DNA of 15,871 nt, from positions 371,146 to 387,016 of the forward strand of contig MU069679.1 of assembly GCA_002284615.2 (NCBI GenBank). The letters run 5' to 3'. The position numbers and the translations under genes are program-made. The notes under the pieces are model-generated. The model ran no database searches and was not told where the DNA came from. It was given only the letters and a program-made list of their open reading frames with translations. Source of the stretch: Dunaliella salina (lineage: Eukaryota > Chlorophyta > Chlorophyceae > Chlamydomonadales > Dunaliellaceae). Shown here piece by piece: positions 1 to 8,454 of the stretch (position 1 is its first letter; the number at the start of each line of letters is the position of its first letter).

Positions 1-42
<42 letters not shown>

Positions 43-69
43 CATGCACGCATGCATGCATGCATGCAG
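1..69. repeat. (CA)20 microsatellite plus TGCA run ending in a splice acceptor
   Basis: Twenty CA units are followed by a run of TGCA/CGCA steps, so bases 1-69 alternate almost perfectly between purine and pyrimidine, a pattern prone to Z-DNA. The tract ends in TGCAG directly before GC-richer, codon-like sequence. I read it as the 3' end of an upstream intron with its acceptor AG at 68-69. The window begins inside the repeat, so its true length is unknown. Confidence 0.8.
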
Positions 70-1073
70 CTAATATCGATGGACCTGTGGCTGCGCAGTC
101 AGAGCCACGCAGAGAACATGTCGGATGCTGCAGCAGCGGCAGCTTCATCAGCCGGGGGCCTGGGGGCGGGAGGCTTAGGGTCGGGAGGCTTAGGTTCAGG
201 AGGCCTAGGGGCGGGAGGCCTTGGAGCGGGAGGCATAGGTGGGCGATGGAGCTCAGGTGGAGCTGAGGGCCTCCTTGGGCCACAATTGAGAGGAGCATTG
301 GGGCAAGGGGTTGCTGCAACAGCCGCTGCTATGCCTGTAATGGAGCGGCCATGGAGTGCAGGCATGGGGCAAGCAGGTGGTAGCGGAGCCAGCAGCCCCT
401 ACAGTGCGGTGCGGCCGAGTGCGTTGAGCAGGGGCTCGCGCTCGTTCGGGGTTGGAGGGGGGCTGAGCTGGGCGGAACAACAGCAGCAGCAGCAGCAGCA
501 GCAGCATGAGTTGGGGGGCCTGGGGGTGGGAATGGGTGGGGGAGGGGGAGGATTGGGCGGGCTGTTTGGAAATGGTAGGGCGTCTGGAGTTATGGCAACA
601 CCAGGGCCAATGTCTGCTGCAGGAGGTGTTGATGGCATGGGCCAGTTGGGGGTCTTGGGCAGTGCTGCCGGTGGGGGTGGGGGAGTCCGTCCTTGGCTTG
701 CCACACCCTCTGTAGCAGCCACCCCCTTGCAACCAACATACCCTGTTGCCTCCACGCCATCACACGCCCCCCCTCCATCCTATCCACCTCCCTTCACGCC
801 TACCTTGTATCCCCCACCGCAGCCAGGCCTCAATCCCGCACCCACACCCCAGCGCCAGCCCTCCCTCTCTGCTAGACCTCCGATAGCCAACCAACTTGCC
901 TCGTCCCTGCCCAGGCCCATGAGCACACCCAGCTACTCTTATGCACTGGGCGGTGGGGAAGGCGGGCACCTGAATGGAGCGGGCGTGGGTCAACAAGGCC
1001 TTGTAACACCTGGACTCATGCCCACCCCCCATGCCTTGTCCTCCGGGGCTGGCCCTCTCGGACTGGGGACTTT

Positions 1074-1104
<31 letters not shown>

Positions 1105-1166
1105 ATGCAGGTCATGGCACCTCCTGGCGGGGCTGTGGGAAACGGGAGCATGGCTGTGGGTGTGCC

Positions 1167-1168
<2 letters not shown>
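70..1168 (+). CDS. Exon 1 of split gene: Gly/Gln/Pro-rich low-complexity protein
   Basis: This is an open exon of 366 codons plus one base. It follows an acceptor AG at 68-69 and ends CAG at 1168 before a GT donor. If it is the first coding exon, ATG at 79 (MDLWLRSQ) or ATG at 118 (MSDAAAA) could start the protein; an internal exon is equally possible. The order seen is: an Ala run; about six 5-residue Gly repeats (GGLGS/GGLGA, near 150-240); a first poly-Gln at 478-504; a Gly-rich stretch; a long Pro/Thr/Ser-rich part (about 700-950); a second poly-Gln at 1075-1104; and a Met/Gly/Val tail. No catalytic motif, signal peptide or membrane segment is visible. This composition is common in algal regulatory or scaffold proteins, but that is inference. 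The frame stays open past the donor only because (GT)n reads as Val-Cys repeats. Family not recognised. Confidence 0.72.
478..504 (+). repeat. Poly-Gln codon run 1 (CAA plus eight CAG)
   Basis: An in-frame trinucleotide run inside exon 1 encodes nine Gln residues between Glu and His. It is nearly pure CAG, so it is likely to vary in length between strains. Confidence 0.9.
1075..1104 (+). repeat. Poly-Gln codon run 2 (nine CAG plus CAA)
   Basis: A second in-frame run in exon 1 encodes ten Gln residues just before Met-Gln-Val-Met. It lies about 65 bases before the exon's donor site. Confidence 0.9.

Positions 1169-1214
<46 letters not shown>
1169..1214 (+). repeat. (GT)23 microsatellite forming the 5' splice site of intron 1
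   Basis: Twenty-three GT units begin exactly at the predicted exon 1 donor (CCAG, then GTGTGT). The donor GT is therefore the first unit of the microsatellite, and any of several GT units could serve as donor; only the first follows CAG. Confidence 0.85.
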
Positions 1215-1216
<2 letters not shown>

Positions 1217-1434
1217 AAGTGTGTGAAAAGGGGCTCAGAAACATTATTGCAGTGTGCACAGCTTTCTTGATTGCCTTGGTGTCCAACAGGGGTGTGCAAA
1301 GGGTGTAAGGGAGGTTTGTGCTACGAGATTTGTGTTACACAGGGTTTGTAGCGGTCAGGGCGAGCAGCAGTCAGGTCGCTCATTTACAAGGTGTTTTGTG
1401 GCGTGCACCGCCCCAATGTTTGTGTGTGTACAAG

Positions 1435-1575
1435 TTGCAGCAACTTGCATGACCAGCGCATGCCAATTTTATGTTTGAATTCACAACTGATTTGCAGCAA
1501 CTTGCATGACCAGCGCCAATTTTATGTTTGAATTCACAACAAATTTGCAGCAAGTTGAATGATCTGTGCCTTTGG
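1435..1575. repeat. Tandem repeat, 53-57 bp unit, about 2.5 copies
   Basis: Units start at TTGCAG at 1435, 1492 and 1545 and share TTGCAGCAACTTGCATGACC followed by an AT-rich half. The second unit lacks the CATG found after CAGCG in the first, so the period falls from 57 to 53. The third copy fades after about 25 bases. More degenerate relatives (GCATGACC plus 'cctctggcc') continue to about 1780. Confidence 0.85.
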
Positions 1576-1784
1576 CCTCTGCCTACAGGGATGGAACATT
1601 TTTTCTTAAAATGCAGCAATGCAAAGCCGATGCATTTGGGCTCTGCGCACAGCAATGGAACTGTTTTATTCCACGATTCGCATCAGGCTGCATGACCTGG
1701 GCCTCTGGCCCATCCCTGTGGCCAAATGAAAACTTTTTTCTTACAATTTTCATCACATTGCATGCCCTGCGGCCAAAATTGATG

Positions 1785-2345
1785 CATTGGCAGATCAAAG
1801 CATTGCATGCAAAGAGCAATGGGAGATCAAACCATTGCATGCAAAGAACATTGGCAGATCAAAGCATTGCAAGCAAAGAGCAATGGGAGATCAAAGCATT
1901 GCATACAAAGAGCAATGGGAGATCAATGCATCGTATGCAAAGAGCAATGGGAGATCAAAGCATTGGAAGCAAGGGGAAATACAAGACCAAAGCATTGCAA
2001 GGAAAGACATATGCAAAATCAAAGCATTGCATGCAATGAGCATTGGCAGATCAAAGCATTGCATGCAATGAGCATTGGCAGATCAAAGCATTGCATGCAA
2101 TGAGCATTGGCAGATCAAAGCATTGCAAGCAAAGAGCAATGGGAGGTTATGTCATTGCATGCAAAGAGCAGTGCGGATCAAAGCATTGCATTTCAAGCAG
2201 GAAACAATGGGAGATCAAAGCAGCGCAACCAAAGAGGACTGCTTGATCAAAGTAGCGCAAGCAAAGAGCAATGCAAGATCACAGCATTGCATGCAAAGAG
2301 GACTGTTAGATCAAAGCATTGCAAGCAAAGAGCAATGCAGATAAG
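1785..2345. repeat. 32-bp minisatellite, about 17 copies
   Basis: The unit is close to AGATCAAAGCATTGCATGCA followed by AAGAGCAATGGG, 32 bp long (AGATC at 1792 and again at 1824). Most copies contain the 10-bp palindrome TTGCATGCAA. Later copies replace the tail with ATGAGCATTGGC or decay to GGACTGCTTG. Because 32 is not a multiple of three, the same peptide (DQSIACKEQW-like) rotates through all three frames, so the open frames here are artefacts of the repeat. Confidence 0.9.
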
Positions 2346-2451
2346 AGGTAGGCAGAGGTTGAGAAGACTAAGCAACAATGACATTGTGAATTGTGACATC
2401 CTTGTACCTGCTGGAAAGCACTCTATAGCAACAGGAATTAGAACATTAACA

Positions 2452-2600
2452 TAAACAACAACTACAACAAGTACTGCAAGGGCAGCAGCAGCAGCAAAAG
2501 CAACATGAACAGCAGCAACAACAACAACAACAACAACAACCACAACCACAACCACATCAACAACAACAATAACAACAACAGCAACGACAATAACATGAAC
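2452..2600. repeat. CAA/CAG/CAC-rich trinucleotide tract
   Basis: The tract is an imperfect run of CAA with interspersed CAG and CCA and an ACAATAACAAC end. The Gln frame meets TAA stops, and the open Asn/His-rich frame is not in phase with exon 2. I therefore take it as intronic sequence upstream of the exon 2 acceptor. Confidence 0.8.
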
Positions 2601-2665
2601 AAGAAGAGCATCAGTGAGCAGATTCTCAGCTGTTGCCTATCCCATTCTTCTACCTGCATCTGTAG

Positions 2666-2772
2666 GATCCACTCCGGCTGTGCGCAAGCAGGCCTTCCGA
2701 GACGCTTTGCACGCTGCCACCACGCCCCCTCCTCAGCCTGGCTCTGTGCTGAGCCACGGCTTGCCTTCCCAG
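2666..2772 (+). CDS. Exon 2 of split gene
   Basis: It is 107 bases between the acceptor TCTGTAG (2664-2665) and the donor CAG/GTTGTG (2772/2773). Joined to exon 1's single leftover base it gives 36 codons beginning Gly-Ser-Thr-Pro, with AVRKQAFRDALHAATTPPPQ inside and ending in phase 0. The basic/Ala helix-like AVRKQAFRDALHAA is the first non-repetitive protein sequence in the gene. The last 36 bases or so, including the donor, are the first unit of a tandem array continuing into intron 2. Function unknown. Confidence 0.72.
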
Positions 2773-3175
2773 GTTGTGTGCTCTGCATAATAGTACAAAG
2801 GTTCCTTGTTCTTACTGGAAAGCAACAATAATGAGCCGTTGTTTCACCCTTTGATGCCTGGCTCTGTGCTCAGCCACGGCTTGCCCCCCAGGTGGTGTGC
2901 TCCTCATAACACTGCAAATTCGATTTCTTTGTTCAGCAAGTGATGTAACTATGATTGAAAGGATTAGCCAAAGCAGAACCCATCTGCTGGGCGCTGTCGT
3001 CAGCCACGGCTTGCCCTCCCAGGTGGTGTGCTCCTCATAATAGTGCAAATCCTGATTTGTTTGTTCCGCTTAATTTAAAACATTAGCCGCGGCAAAATCC
3101 CATCAGCTGGGCAACTGGGTCAGCCACAGTTTGGCCTCCCAAATAATGTGCCCCCTTAAAGGTGCACAAGCTGCA
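2737..3175. repeat. 120-130 bp tandem repeat whose first unit is the exon 2 tail
   Basis: Four units are anchored on AGCCACGG/AGCCACAG at 2752, 2872, 3002 and 3122 (spacing 120, 130, 120). They share the core CTGTGCTSAGCCACGGCTTG, then CCCAGGTGGTGTGCTCC and TCATAATAGTGCAAA. Unit 1 lies half in exon 2, with its AGGT as the predicted donor. Units 2 and 3 keep CCCAGGTGGTG, a donor-like site; unit 4 has lost it (CCCAAATAATG). Divergence increases away from the exon. Confidence 0.85.
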
Positions 3176-3179
3176 TATA

Positions 3180-3450
3180 TAGTCCAAACTGTGGCACTAG
3201 TGAACGCAAGCCTCTGCAATCCCTTCTCAACAAGGTGCTGCATTTTTATCCCGGACTGTGGCAGAAATGAATGCAAGCCTCTGCAATCCTTCTCAACGAG
3301 GTGCTGCATTTTTAGTCCGAACTGTGGCAGAAATGAATGCAAGCCTCTGCAATCCCTTCTCAACAAGGTGCTGCATTTTTAGTCCAAACTGTGGCAGAAA
3401 CGAATGCAGGCCTCTGCAATCCCCCTCTCAGCAAGGCACTGCGTTTTTTG
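3180..3450. repeat. 67-bp tandem repeat, four copies
   Basis: CCTCTGCAAT recurs at 3211, 3278, 3344 and 3411. Each unit carries GCAAGCCTCTGCAATCCCTT, then CTCAACAAGGTGCTGCATTTTT and AGTCCAAACTGTGGCAGAAA. Identity is high in the middle copies; the last copy drifts (CAGCAAGGCACTGCG). Open frames on both strands here reflect the repeat. Confidence 0.9.
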
Positions 3451-3454
3451 CATT

Positions 3455-4340
3455 GTCATTTCGTCATAATTAAGGTGCAGGTAATCATATTACATTCTAC
3501 GAAACACTTATTGCTGCAATACCACGCGATATCTTTTTTCCTGCTGTAATACCCCCAAAATGAAGAATTTCCCCCCCACAAAACTGGGTGGTGGGGTTTT
3601 TTGACCCATGACTTGCATGGTCACATTCCTGTGAGTCATTCAAAACAGAAAGCGTCACAGTATTATAATAGAGGTGGGCGACGAAGGCCTCAAATAGGGG
3701 TACTTTTGAAATGTTCCCTTGGCAAGGTGGCCCCACTCGGCACTTTTTGTGCTTGGCATCAAATGGTAGCCCTGGTCACTATCCATAGCTCCTAAATTTG
3801 AAAGGTGCTACTTGGGGCCACTTCTGCTATTTGCCAAACCCGAACCCTATTTTTTGGGTAGGCACCCCCCATATCTGACCAGCCAGAGCACCAAAATGAG
3901 TGTTTTTAGTAATTTGGAGTCCTTGCAATAAAAAAATATCATTGCAAAAAAATGGAGTAAAAAGACCCAGTGGTTGGTCAGATACTGAATTTCAGCCATT
4001 TCCCTTAAAAAAACCAGCACTAGGGGTGCCAAAAAGGTCAATTTTTGACCTCATGCATTCCCACTTTTGAATATGCAGGATGTTAGCATATCATATAAGG
4101 GTTATTAAGAAAATATTTTGGGGGTGAAAAATGGTCCCAGGGTGGAGCTGTGGGCCATTTTAGGGTGATCTGAGGCCAGGAGAGTGATCTGGGGTCCTCC
4201 AATTTTCTTCATTTTTTGGTGAACATAGCTTTTATTGGTGTTATAATGGTTGTCGCGGTCAGATTTGGAAAATAATGGTGGGAAACAGGAGGGTAAAAAA
4301 AATAGTGGACATCATCATAAAAAGTTGGGCTGGAGGCCCA
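3455..4340. other. AT-rich intronic stretch without a gene; several foldbacks
   Basis: No convincing coding sequence is present; open frames are short and interrupted. Visible structure: GTGGCCCCA (3727-3735) opposite TGGGGCCAC (3814-3822); TATCTGACCAGCCA (3872-3885) opposite TGGTTGGTCAGATA (3971-3984), matching at 13 of 14 bases; TTGCAAT facing ATTGCAA inside that pair; and the tight hairpin AGGTCAA-TTT-TTGACCT (4035-4051). This could be a worn non-autonomous element, but I see no terminal repeats with target duplication. Confidence 0.5.
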
Positions 4341-4348
4341 GAATGACC

Positions 4349-4392
4349 ACCCACCCCCCCTCCCCCCCAAGTACTGCCCCCCTCCCCACGAT
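4349..4392 (-). other. C-rich tract; potential G-quadruplex on the minus strand
   Basis: Plus-strand runs CCACCCACCCCCCC, TCCCCCCC, TGCCCCCC and TCCCC are separated by short spacers, so the minus strand has more than four G-runs of at least three. By pattern it can form a quadruplex (i-motif opposite). It lies in intron 2; no role is evident. Confidence 0.6.
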
Positions 4393-5255
4393 TAGGGTAC
4401 CAATCTGCTCCTTTTTTAAATAGCTATCGATTTGCATACTCATTACAATCAAACATTGAGTTGGAGCAGAGTTATTGGGCAAAACCTGGTGAACGGACGC
4501 CCATGCAAACCTGCCCTTCCAGGCACCCACAACTGGCTTGCAAGTCCATAAACTGCCCTTCTGACTTCACCATGCAAGGATGTATTATACATTGTCACTG
4601 TCATGGAAGTTTGGATTTGTTTGCTGCATGTATGCCTTCACACCCCCAGCAACCTATGCCCATGCGCATGTGGCACTGACTCTGATCCATGCACAGAGAC
4701 TCCTGCTTTTACCCAATTTCCTTAAAGAGGGTGCCAATCAACGGTTCTGAAGCTCAGGAATCCATTGGTATATTTAAGACTTCGAGAAAATGGCTCAGAA
4801 AAATTCTGGAGGGGGGGTCTCAAAAAGTCGAAACCCCCCTGAGGGACCACCCACCAACGACCCTCTCCGATTGGACTCATACATATACCATTCGAATCCT
4901 CTCGATCTCAGGATTCCGAATATATAGTTCTTATGTGGTTTTGGTGATGACGTCCAAAAGTTATGATTCCTACACCCTCCTGTGGGAAAGAACATTTTCA
5001 GCGATTTGGGCCAGTTGCCCACCTCTGGTATTATAACAGTAATCGTAATATCTTACTTTCATCCCCCACCTTACCCGCCTTATCTTCAGCCAGGCATCCT
5101 ATTTTAAGCCAGGTATTTTAGCAAAGGTAATCATTGGAGGCCTCCAATCCCTCTTTTTCCAGCTTGGATTCCTTTGGCGGCCCTGGGTTTGATATTGGTT
5201 AAGCCTCTGTAACATCTCAATATGAAAGTAGCTAGTCACAGAGATCACGCCTAAT
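4393..5255. other. Intronic stretch without a recognisable gene
   Basis: Short open frames exist (for example 4689-5036 plus) but look like chance or element-derived sequence, with no motif. A hairpin GGGGGGT/ACCCCCC with a 14-base loop lies near 4811-4840. The text around 4790-5030 shares C/G-run style with 4340-4390, but I find no clear repeat between them. Confidence 0.45.
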
Positions 5256-5549
5256 TTGCCGCAGCGTGTGCCTTACTTCCTGACACCAATATTACATATC
5301 TGGCCATCTAAAGCAGGTGATGATGGTGAGGAAACACAGCTTATTCTTAGCTTGGCAAGTTTCTCAGCCAAAGCGTGCTCTTCCGGGTGTGCTCTCCATA
5401 ACGTTGCACTGGCAATGCCTAGACATTGTGTATCCAAAAATAGTAACACCTCCAAAATGAATGCCATATTTTTTCCAGCTGTTTTGCAGGGGAATGGTGA
5501 AAATGCTGCATACACGTTTGGTATTGAAATCTCCTTTTTTGTAATGTAG
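5256..5549. other. Stretch open on both strands; coding status undecided
   Basis: The plus strand is open for 97 codons (5256-5549) and the minus strand for about 80 codons (5273-5515); a third reading is also largely open. The minus frame contains LWRAHPEEHALAEKLAKLRI, which looks protein-like, and the plus frame contains ALAMPRHCVSKNSN. With overlapping open frames, no repeat explanation and no family signature, I cannot choose. It may be a transposon-coding fragment or chance. Confidence 0.25.
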
Positions 5550-5773
5550 ATATTAAATGCGCTTGCACTTCCCTTCCTGAACCCTAACCCTACACCCTGC
5601 CCTCCCTAGGCTCCTTGGGTAGCCTTCACTTTTGCCAGGGCCACACTTATTGCAGCGGAACATGTGTCAGAAGGAATGTGGTTCATGTGGATGTGACATT
5701 ATCCATGATGCATTATTGGTTGGTAGACTGCAGTGACAAGTGAGACACGTTTACAGATGAAGTGACACGAAGC

Positions 5774-5849
5774 ATTATGAAACAATACCTTATGAAACGA
5801 TGCCTTATGAAACCATGCCTTATGAAATGATGCTTTATGAAACAACGCC
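5774..5849. repeat. 15-bp tandem repeat, five copies
   Basis: The unit CTTATGAAACRATGC repeats five times with single-base changes (AAACGATGC, AAACCATGC, AAATGATGC, AAACAACGC). The period of 15 is exact after the first copy. Confidence 0.9.
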
Positions 5850-6945
5850 ATTAGCCCTTCCTTTCATGCAAGCCCTGTGCTCAGCTGTGGCCTGATCTCT
5901 CAGGTTCAATCATTGAAGGCTCAAGGCCATTGTAGCATTGTTTAGCTTTGTTTTGAACAAAGCACGAGTTACAGGGTGGAGTTAAAGAGTTTTACTGCGA
6001 GGGATAACTTAACCCAAGCTACTCCCTCTCGGCCTGGTGGGAAGGCAAAGTCAAGAGTAAGCTGTGCAGCTCATGTACATCTGTGTATTGTGGCAAGAAT
6101 TTCCGCACCTGCCAAATCTTTTCTTTTTCATTGTGAGAACGAGGTCAGAGGGTCCCCAACTTAGTAGGAAGGGGGGGGGGGGTCCTGGCAAGCAGTAAAC
6201 TATGCTGAACTTCCTGGCCCTGCCTCTCCCAAAGCTTTTGATCTTCCCAAAGCTTTTGGGAAAACTTTTCATGCACATTCATTCTATGGTATTGAATAAC
6301 ACATCCTTGCATAAAAATTTGCGGAAAAAACTGTTTAAGCTATGTGTGCTTGGGTGCGCACAAGGAAAAAAGGGGTTAAGTGTATTTAAATTGAGGATCT
6401 TCTTACTGCATTCTGATGGACTTGCCCTCAGATGAATAGCAGTGATATTGCAAAAGCTGCTGCAAAAGAAAGTTGGCCAATTGGCGGCTTGGTTGGGTCA
6501 GGTTAAGCCGGAACATTTGGGAGTTAAGGTGGACCTGTGCCCCCTGACCCCTGACTCACTTCTTAGGATATATTTGTCATAGTTTGAAATTTGCGAGCAC
6601 TTTTCCCAGGTCTCATGCTTAAGTTGGACCTGGTTTTACCAGAAGCACTGCTCACTTGGTGCCACAATGCGAAATAGATCTAAAAGAGTCGGTACACTTC
6701 TTCACATCTTTGCACAAAGGTATTATGCAAATTCAAAGGAGTTGAGATTTGTGTGCATGAGTTAGGACCCTGAGACGCTCTGCAAGTTTGGCAGGGCGTG
6801 TTGGCTTGATGGGTACATGACTTTCCACTTGTATCATCAACAATTTTTAATTTAGTATGACCTTACTGAGAAAATGTTCCATAATTCCCTATTGCACAAT
6901 AGATCTTTTGTGAATCCTGGGTGAATCTTGAATTCTTTTCTGCAG
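5850..6945. other. 3' part of intron 2, no gene seen
   Basis: No coding sequence stands out. Around 5873-5905, CCCTGTGCTCAGCTGTGGCC followed by CTCTCAGGTT resembles the exon 2 tail core and may be a fifth, worn copy. A G13 run sits at about 6169-6181. CCCAAAGCTTTTG occurs twice at about 6228-6260, the second as a near-palindrome. Confidence 0.5.
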
Positions 6946-7017
6946 GGTGAGGTGGCAGCAGCAGGGGGAGCGGGGACCGGTAGCAAATGGACCGCCAAGT
7001 ACCTCAAAAACCCTGAG
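6946..7017 (+). CDS. Exon 3 of split gene
   Basis: The acceptor TTTTCTGCAG at 6944-6945 is followed by 24 codons in phase 0: an Ala/Gly-rich start (GEVAAAGGAGTG), then SKWTAKYLKNPE. The donor is GAG/GTGCAT at 7017/7018; an alternative GAG/GTGCGT at 7026/7027 adds Val-His-Glu and keeps phase. SKWTAKYLKNPE is charged and aromatic, unlike the repeats around it, which supports coding. The frame remains open for about 60 more codons, but these look intronic (a Thr-His-Thr run, then a stop). Family not recognised. Confidence 0.65.
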
Positions 7018-7167
7018 GTGCATGAGGTGCGTCCTATATTGTTTGAGCATTTGCCATGCCCTTTCCCTCCGAAATCCCCAACACACACATTCAAATGTGT
7101 CTGCATTTCCAATGATTTTCAAGGGTGGCAGCCCACACTGATTTTAGACGGAACTACTGTCCATGCT

Positions 7168-7650
7168 GTGTTCACCTTCCTGCAGAAATGCATGACCCAT
7201 GCTTGATTCGGATGCATGTACTCTTCTTTGGTAGGTTGATGGGATTGCTTGACTTGGTGGGATTGCTTGACTTGGACATGTAGTTTTTTTGGGACATTAG
7301 TGGGACCCATTTTTAGCGCCAGCACTGACTGTTGGGTCTTTCCTTTATGCACGCTGGTTGCATCAAGCATAGACTATTACTTTCACATGTACTTTCAGCA
7401 GAAGGCCCTATGACTGTGGCAACCTGAAGTGCGCTCGCAGTGCGCACCTTGTGCGATGCCCACTAACATTCATGCTGCCTTCACATCCTTGTAGATGCCA
7501 GACCCATGTTTGAGTCGGATGCATGTACTTTTCTTGGAAGTTCATGTAAGCTTTCTGCAAAAAGTTTTAGCAGAAGGCCCGCTGACTGCGGCAACCTAGA
7601 GCTCGCTCTCAATGCGCATTTCATGCGATGCCCACTAACATTGTGCTGAA
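7168..7650. repeat. Duplicated segment (two copies, first with extra about 130 bp)
   Basis: Copy 1 (from 7168) and copy 2 (from 7477) share an acceptor-like TTCACxTCCTTGxAG, then GACCCATGYTTGAKTCGGAT and GCATGTACT. A second matching block follows at 7396-7477 and 7566-7650: AGCAGAAGGCCC, GACTGYGGCAACCT, TGCGATGCCCACTAACATT. The blocks are 303 and about 174 bases apart, so copy 1 has an internal insertion (about 7230-7390) that includes a small direct repeat of GGGATTGCTTGACTTGG. Confidence 0.8.
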
Positions 7651-7661
7651 TACTTAAAAGG

Positions 7662-7715
7662 CGCCAATAATACCTCAAGGGCCAATGATACCTCAAGGGC
7701 CAATAGTTCCTCAAG
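7662..7715. repeat. 18-bp tandem repeat, three copies
   Basis: GCCAATAATACCTCAAG, GGCCAATGATACCTCAAG and GGCCAATAGTTCCTCAAG lie head to tail. Confidence 0.85.
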
Positions 7716-7802
7716 TATGGGGCCAAGTGCGACTAATGGCTCCATCATACCACACGTGACATTGTGTACCTTATCAGTGTTGGGGGTGTTGACCTGCATC
7801 AG

Positions 7803-7997
7803 AATACATGGAATCCTTCACCCCACGCAATATCACATCTGTTTACGAACCGCTTGTTGAGGGCCTCACAAAAAGCACATGCTGAGAAGGGGTCGGGAAT
7901 CCTTTTCCACACGGGCTGCGCTAAGCAGACGCTCAAGAAGGGCACTATTATTTCCAGGGATCTCCGCAGCCGCCTGGACCTCAGGGTTGCACAACAG
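7803..7997 (+). CDS. Possible additional exon (65 codons, phase 0) or element fragment
   Basis: The plus frame is open from about 7764 to 8474. Its first third reads like real protein: AISHLFTNRLLRASQKAHAE, then GILFHTGCAKQTLKKGTIIS and RDLRSRLDLRVAQQ, with a mixed hydrophobic/basic pattern. An acceptor-like CTGCATCAG ends at 7802 and a donor-like CAACAG/GTGCAT lies at 7997/7998, both phase 0 and so compatible with exons 3 and 4. Alternative donors follow (AAGCAG/GTGGCT at 8024). Past about 8078 the frame is only a minisatellite. It could equally be a transposon fragment; no family is recognised. Confidence 0.35.
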
Positions 7998-8077
7998 GTG
8001 CATGAGCATGCTGGTTATAAGCAGGTGGCTGCTGTCATTGCCTCAGCCCTGGTCCCCCTTAACTCCTTGGGGCAGGC

Positions 8078-8450
8078 CAAGGCTTGCTGCGCCTCAGGCA
8101 CAACTACCTGGCAATGCACACAACTACGTGACAATATGCACAACCACCTGGCCCAGGCAAGCTGTGCCCCATGCACAAGTACCTGGCCTGGCTTCATATA
8201 TACAACTTCCTGGCCGAGGCAGCTGCGCCTCGCGTACAACAGCCTGGGCAAGGCAAGCTGCGCTCATGCAACAATCCTGGCCTCGTGTGTTTGCAACTAC
8301 CTGGTAATGTGCACAAGACCACCTGGCCCAGGCAATCTGCGCCTCATGCATAACTACCCGGCCTGGCCTCATGCAAAACTACAAGGCCTGGCCTCATGCA
8401 CAGCCACCTGGCCCAGGCAAGCTGCACCTCATGCGCGAATACCTGGTCCC
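8078..8450. repeat. Degenerate composite minisatellite (CTGGCCCAGGCAAGCTGC)
   Basis: Repeated pieces CACAACTACCTGGCC, CAGGCAAGCTGCGCCTCATG and TGCACAA recur about ten times with units of roughly 21-38 bp. The array keeps several frames open on both strands, which explains the long low-quality frames here. Confidence 0.8.
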
Positions 8451-8454
8451 CTTA

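Larger units (their letters stand above)
1169..2665 (+). other. Intron 1 (about 1.5 kb)
   Basis: It is bounded by the (GT)n donor and by a TCTGTAG acceptor at 2664-2665. It splits a Gly codon: one base is left by exon 1 and two are supplied by exon 2. The content is almost all repeat: (GT)n, a 57-bp array, degenerate TGCA-rich repeats, a 32-bp minisatellite and a CAA/CAG-rich tract. Nothing else in it looks coding. Confidence 0.65.
2773..6945 (+). other. Intron 2 (about 4.2 kb)
   Basis: It lies between the donor CAG/GTTGTG and the acceptor TTTTCTGCAG (AG at 6944-6945) and is phase 0 at both ends. It contains the exon-tail array, a 67-bp array, an AT-rich stretch with foldbacks, C-rich/G-rich tracts and a 15-bp array. 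Additional exons inside cannot be excluded, but none is needed to keep the reading frame. Confidence 0.55.

Noticed and set aside
40..69. Start codon at 40 giving a Met-His-Ala-Arg leader
   Set aside because: It is translation of the TGCATG simple repeat, which ends in a splice-like CAG; later ATGs at 79 or 118 are better candidates.
1169..1308. Val-Cys repeat C-terminus of the long first frame
   Set aside because: It is the (GT)n microsatellite read through the predicted donor; exon 2 joins in correct phase instead.
1785..2345. CRISPR array
   Set aside because: Units are head to tail with no unique spacers, and the context is eukaryotic.
1566..2454. Several overlapping open frames with repeated DQSIACKEQW-like peptides
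   Set aside because: They come from a 32-bp tandem repeat rotating through all three frames.
2505..2831. Asn-rich open frame over the CAA tract
   Set aside because: It is simple-sequence translation, out of phase with the predicted exon 2 frame.
3872..3984. MITE with arms TATCTGACCAGCCA/TGGTTGGTCAGATA
   Set aside because: The arms are short and I found no target duplication or recognisable superfamily end, so it is noted only as a foldback.
5578..5592. Telomere-like AACCCTAACCCT
   Set aside because: Only two units, no array; chance or worn sequence.
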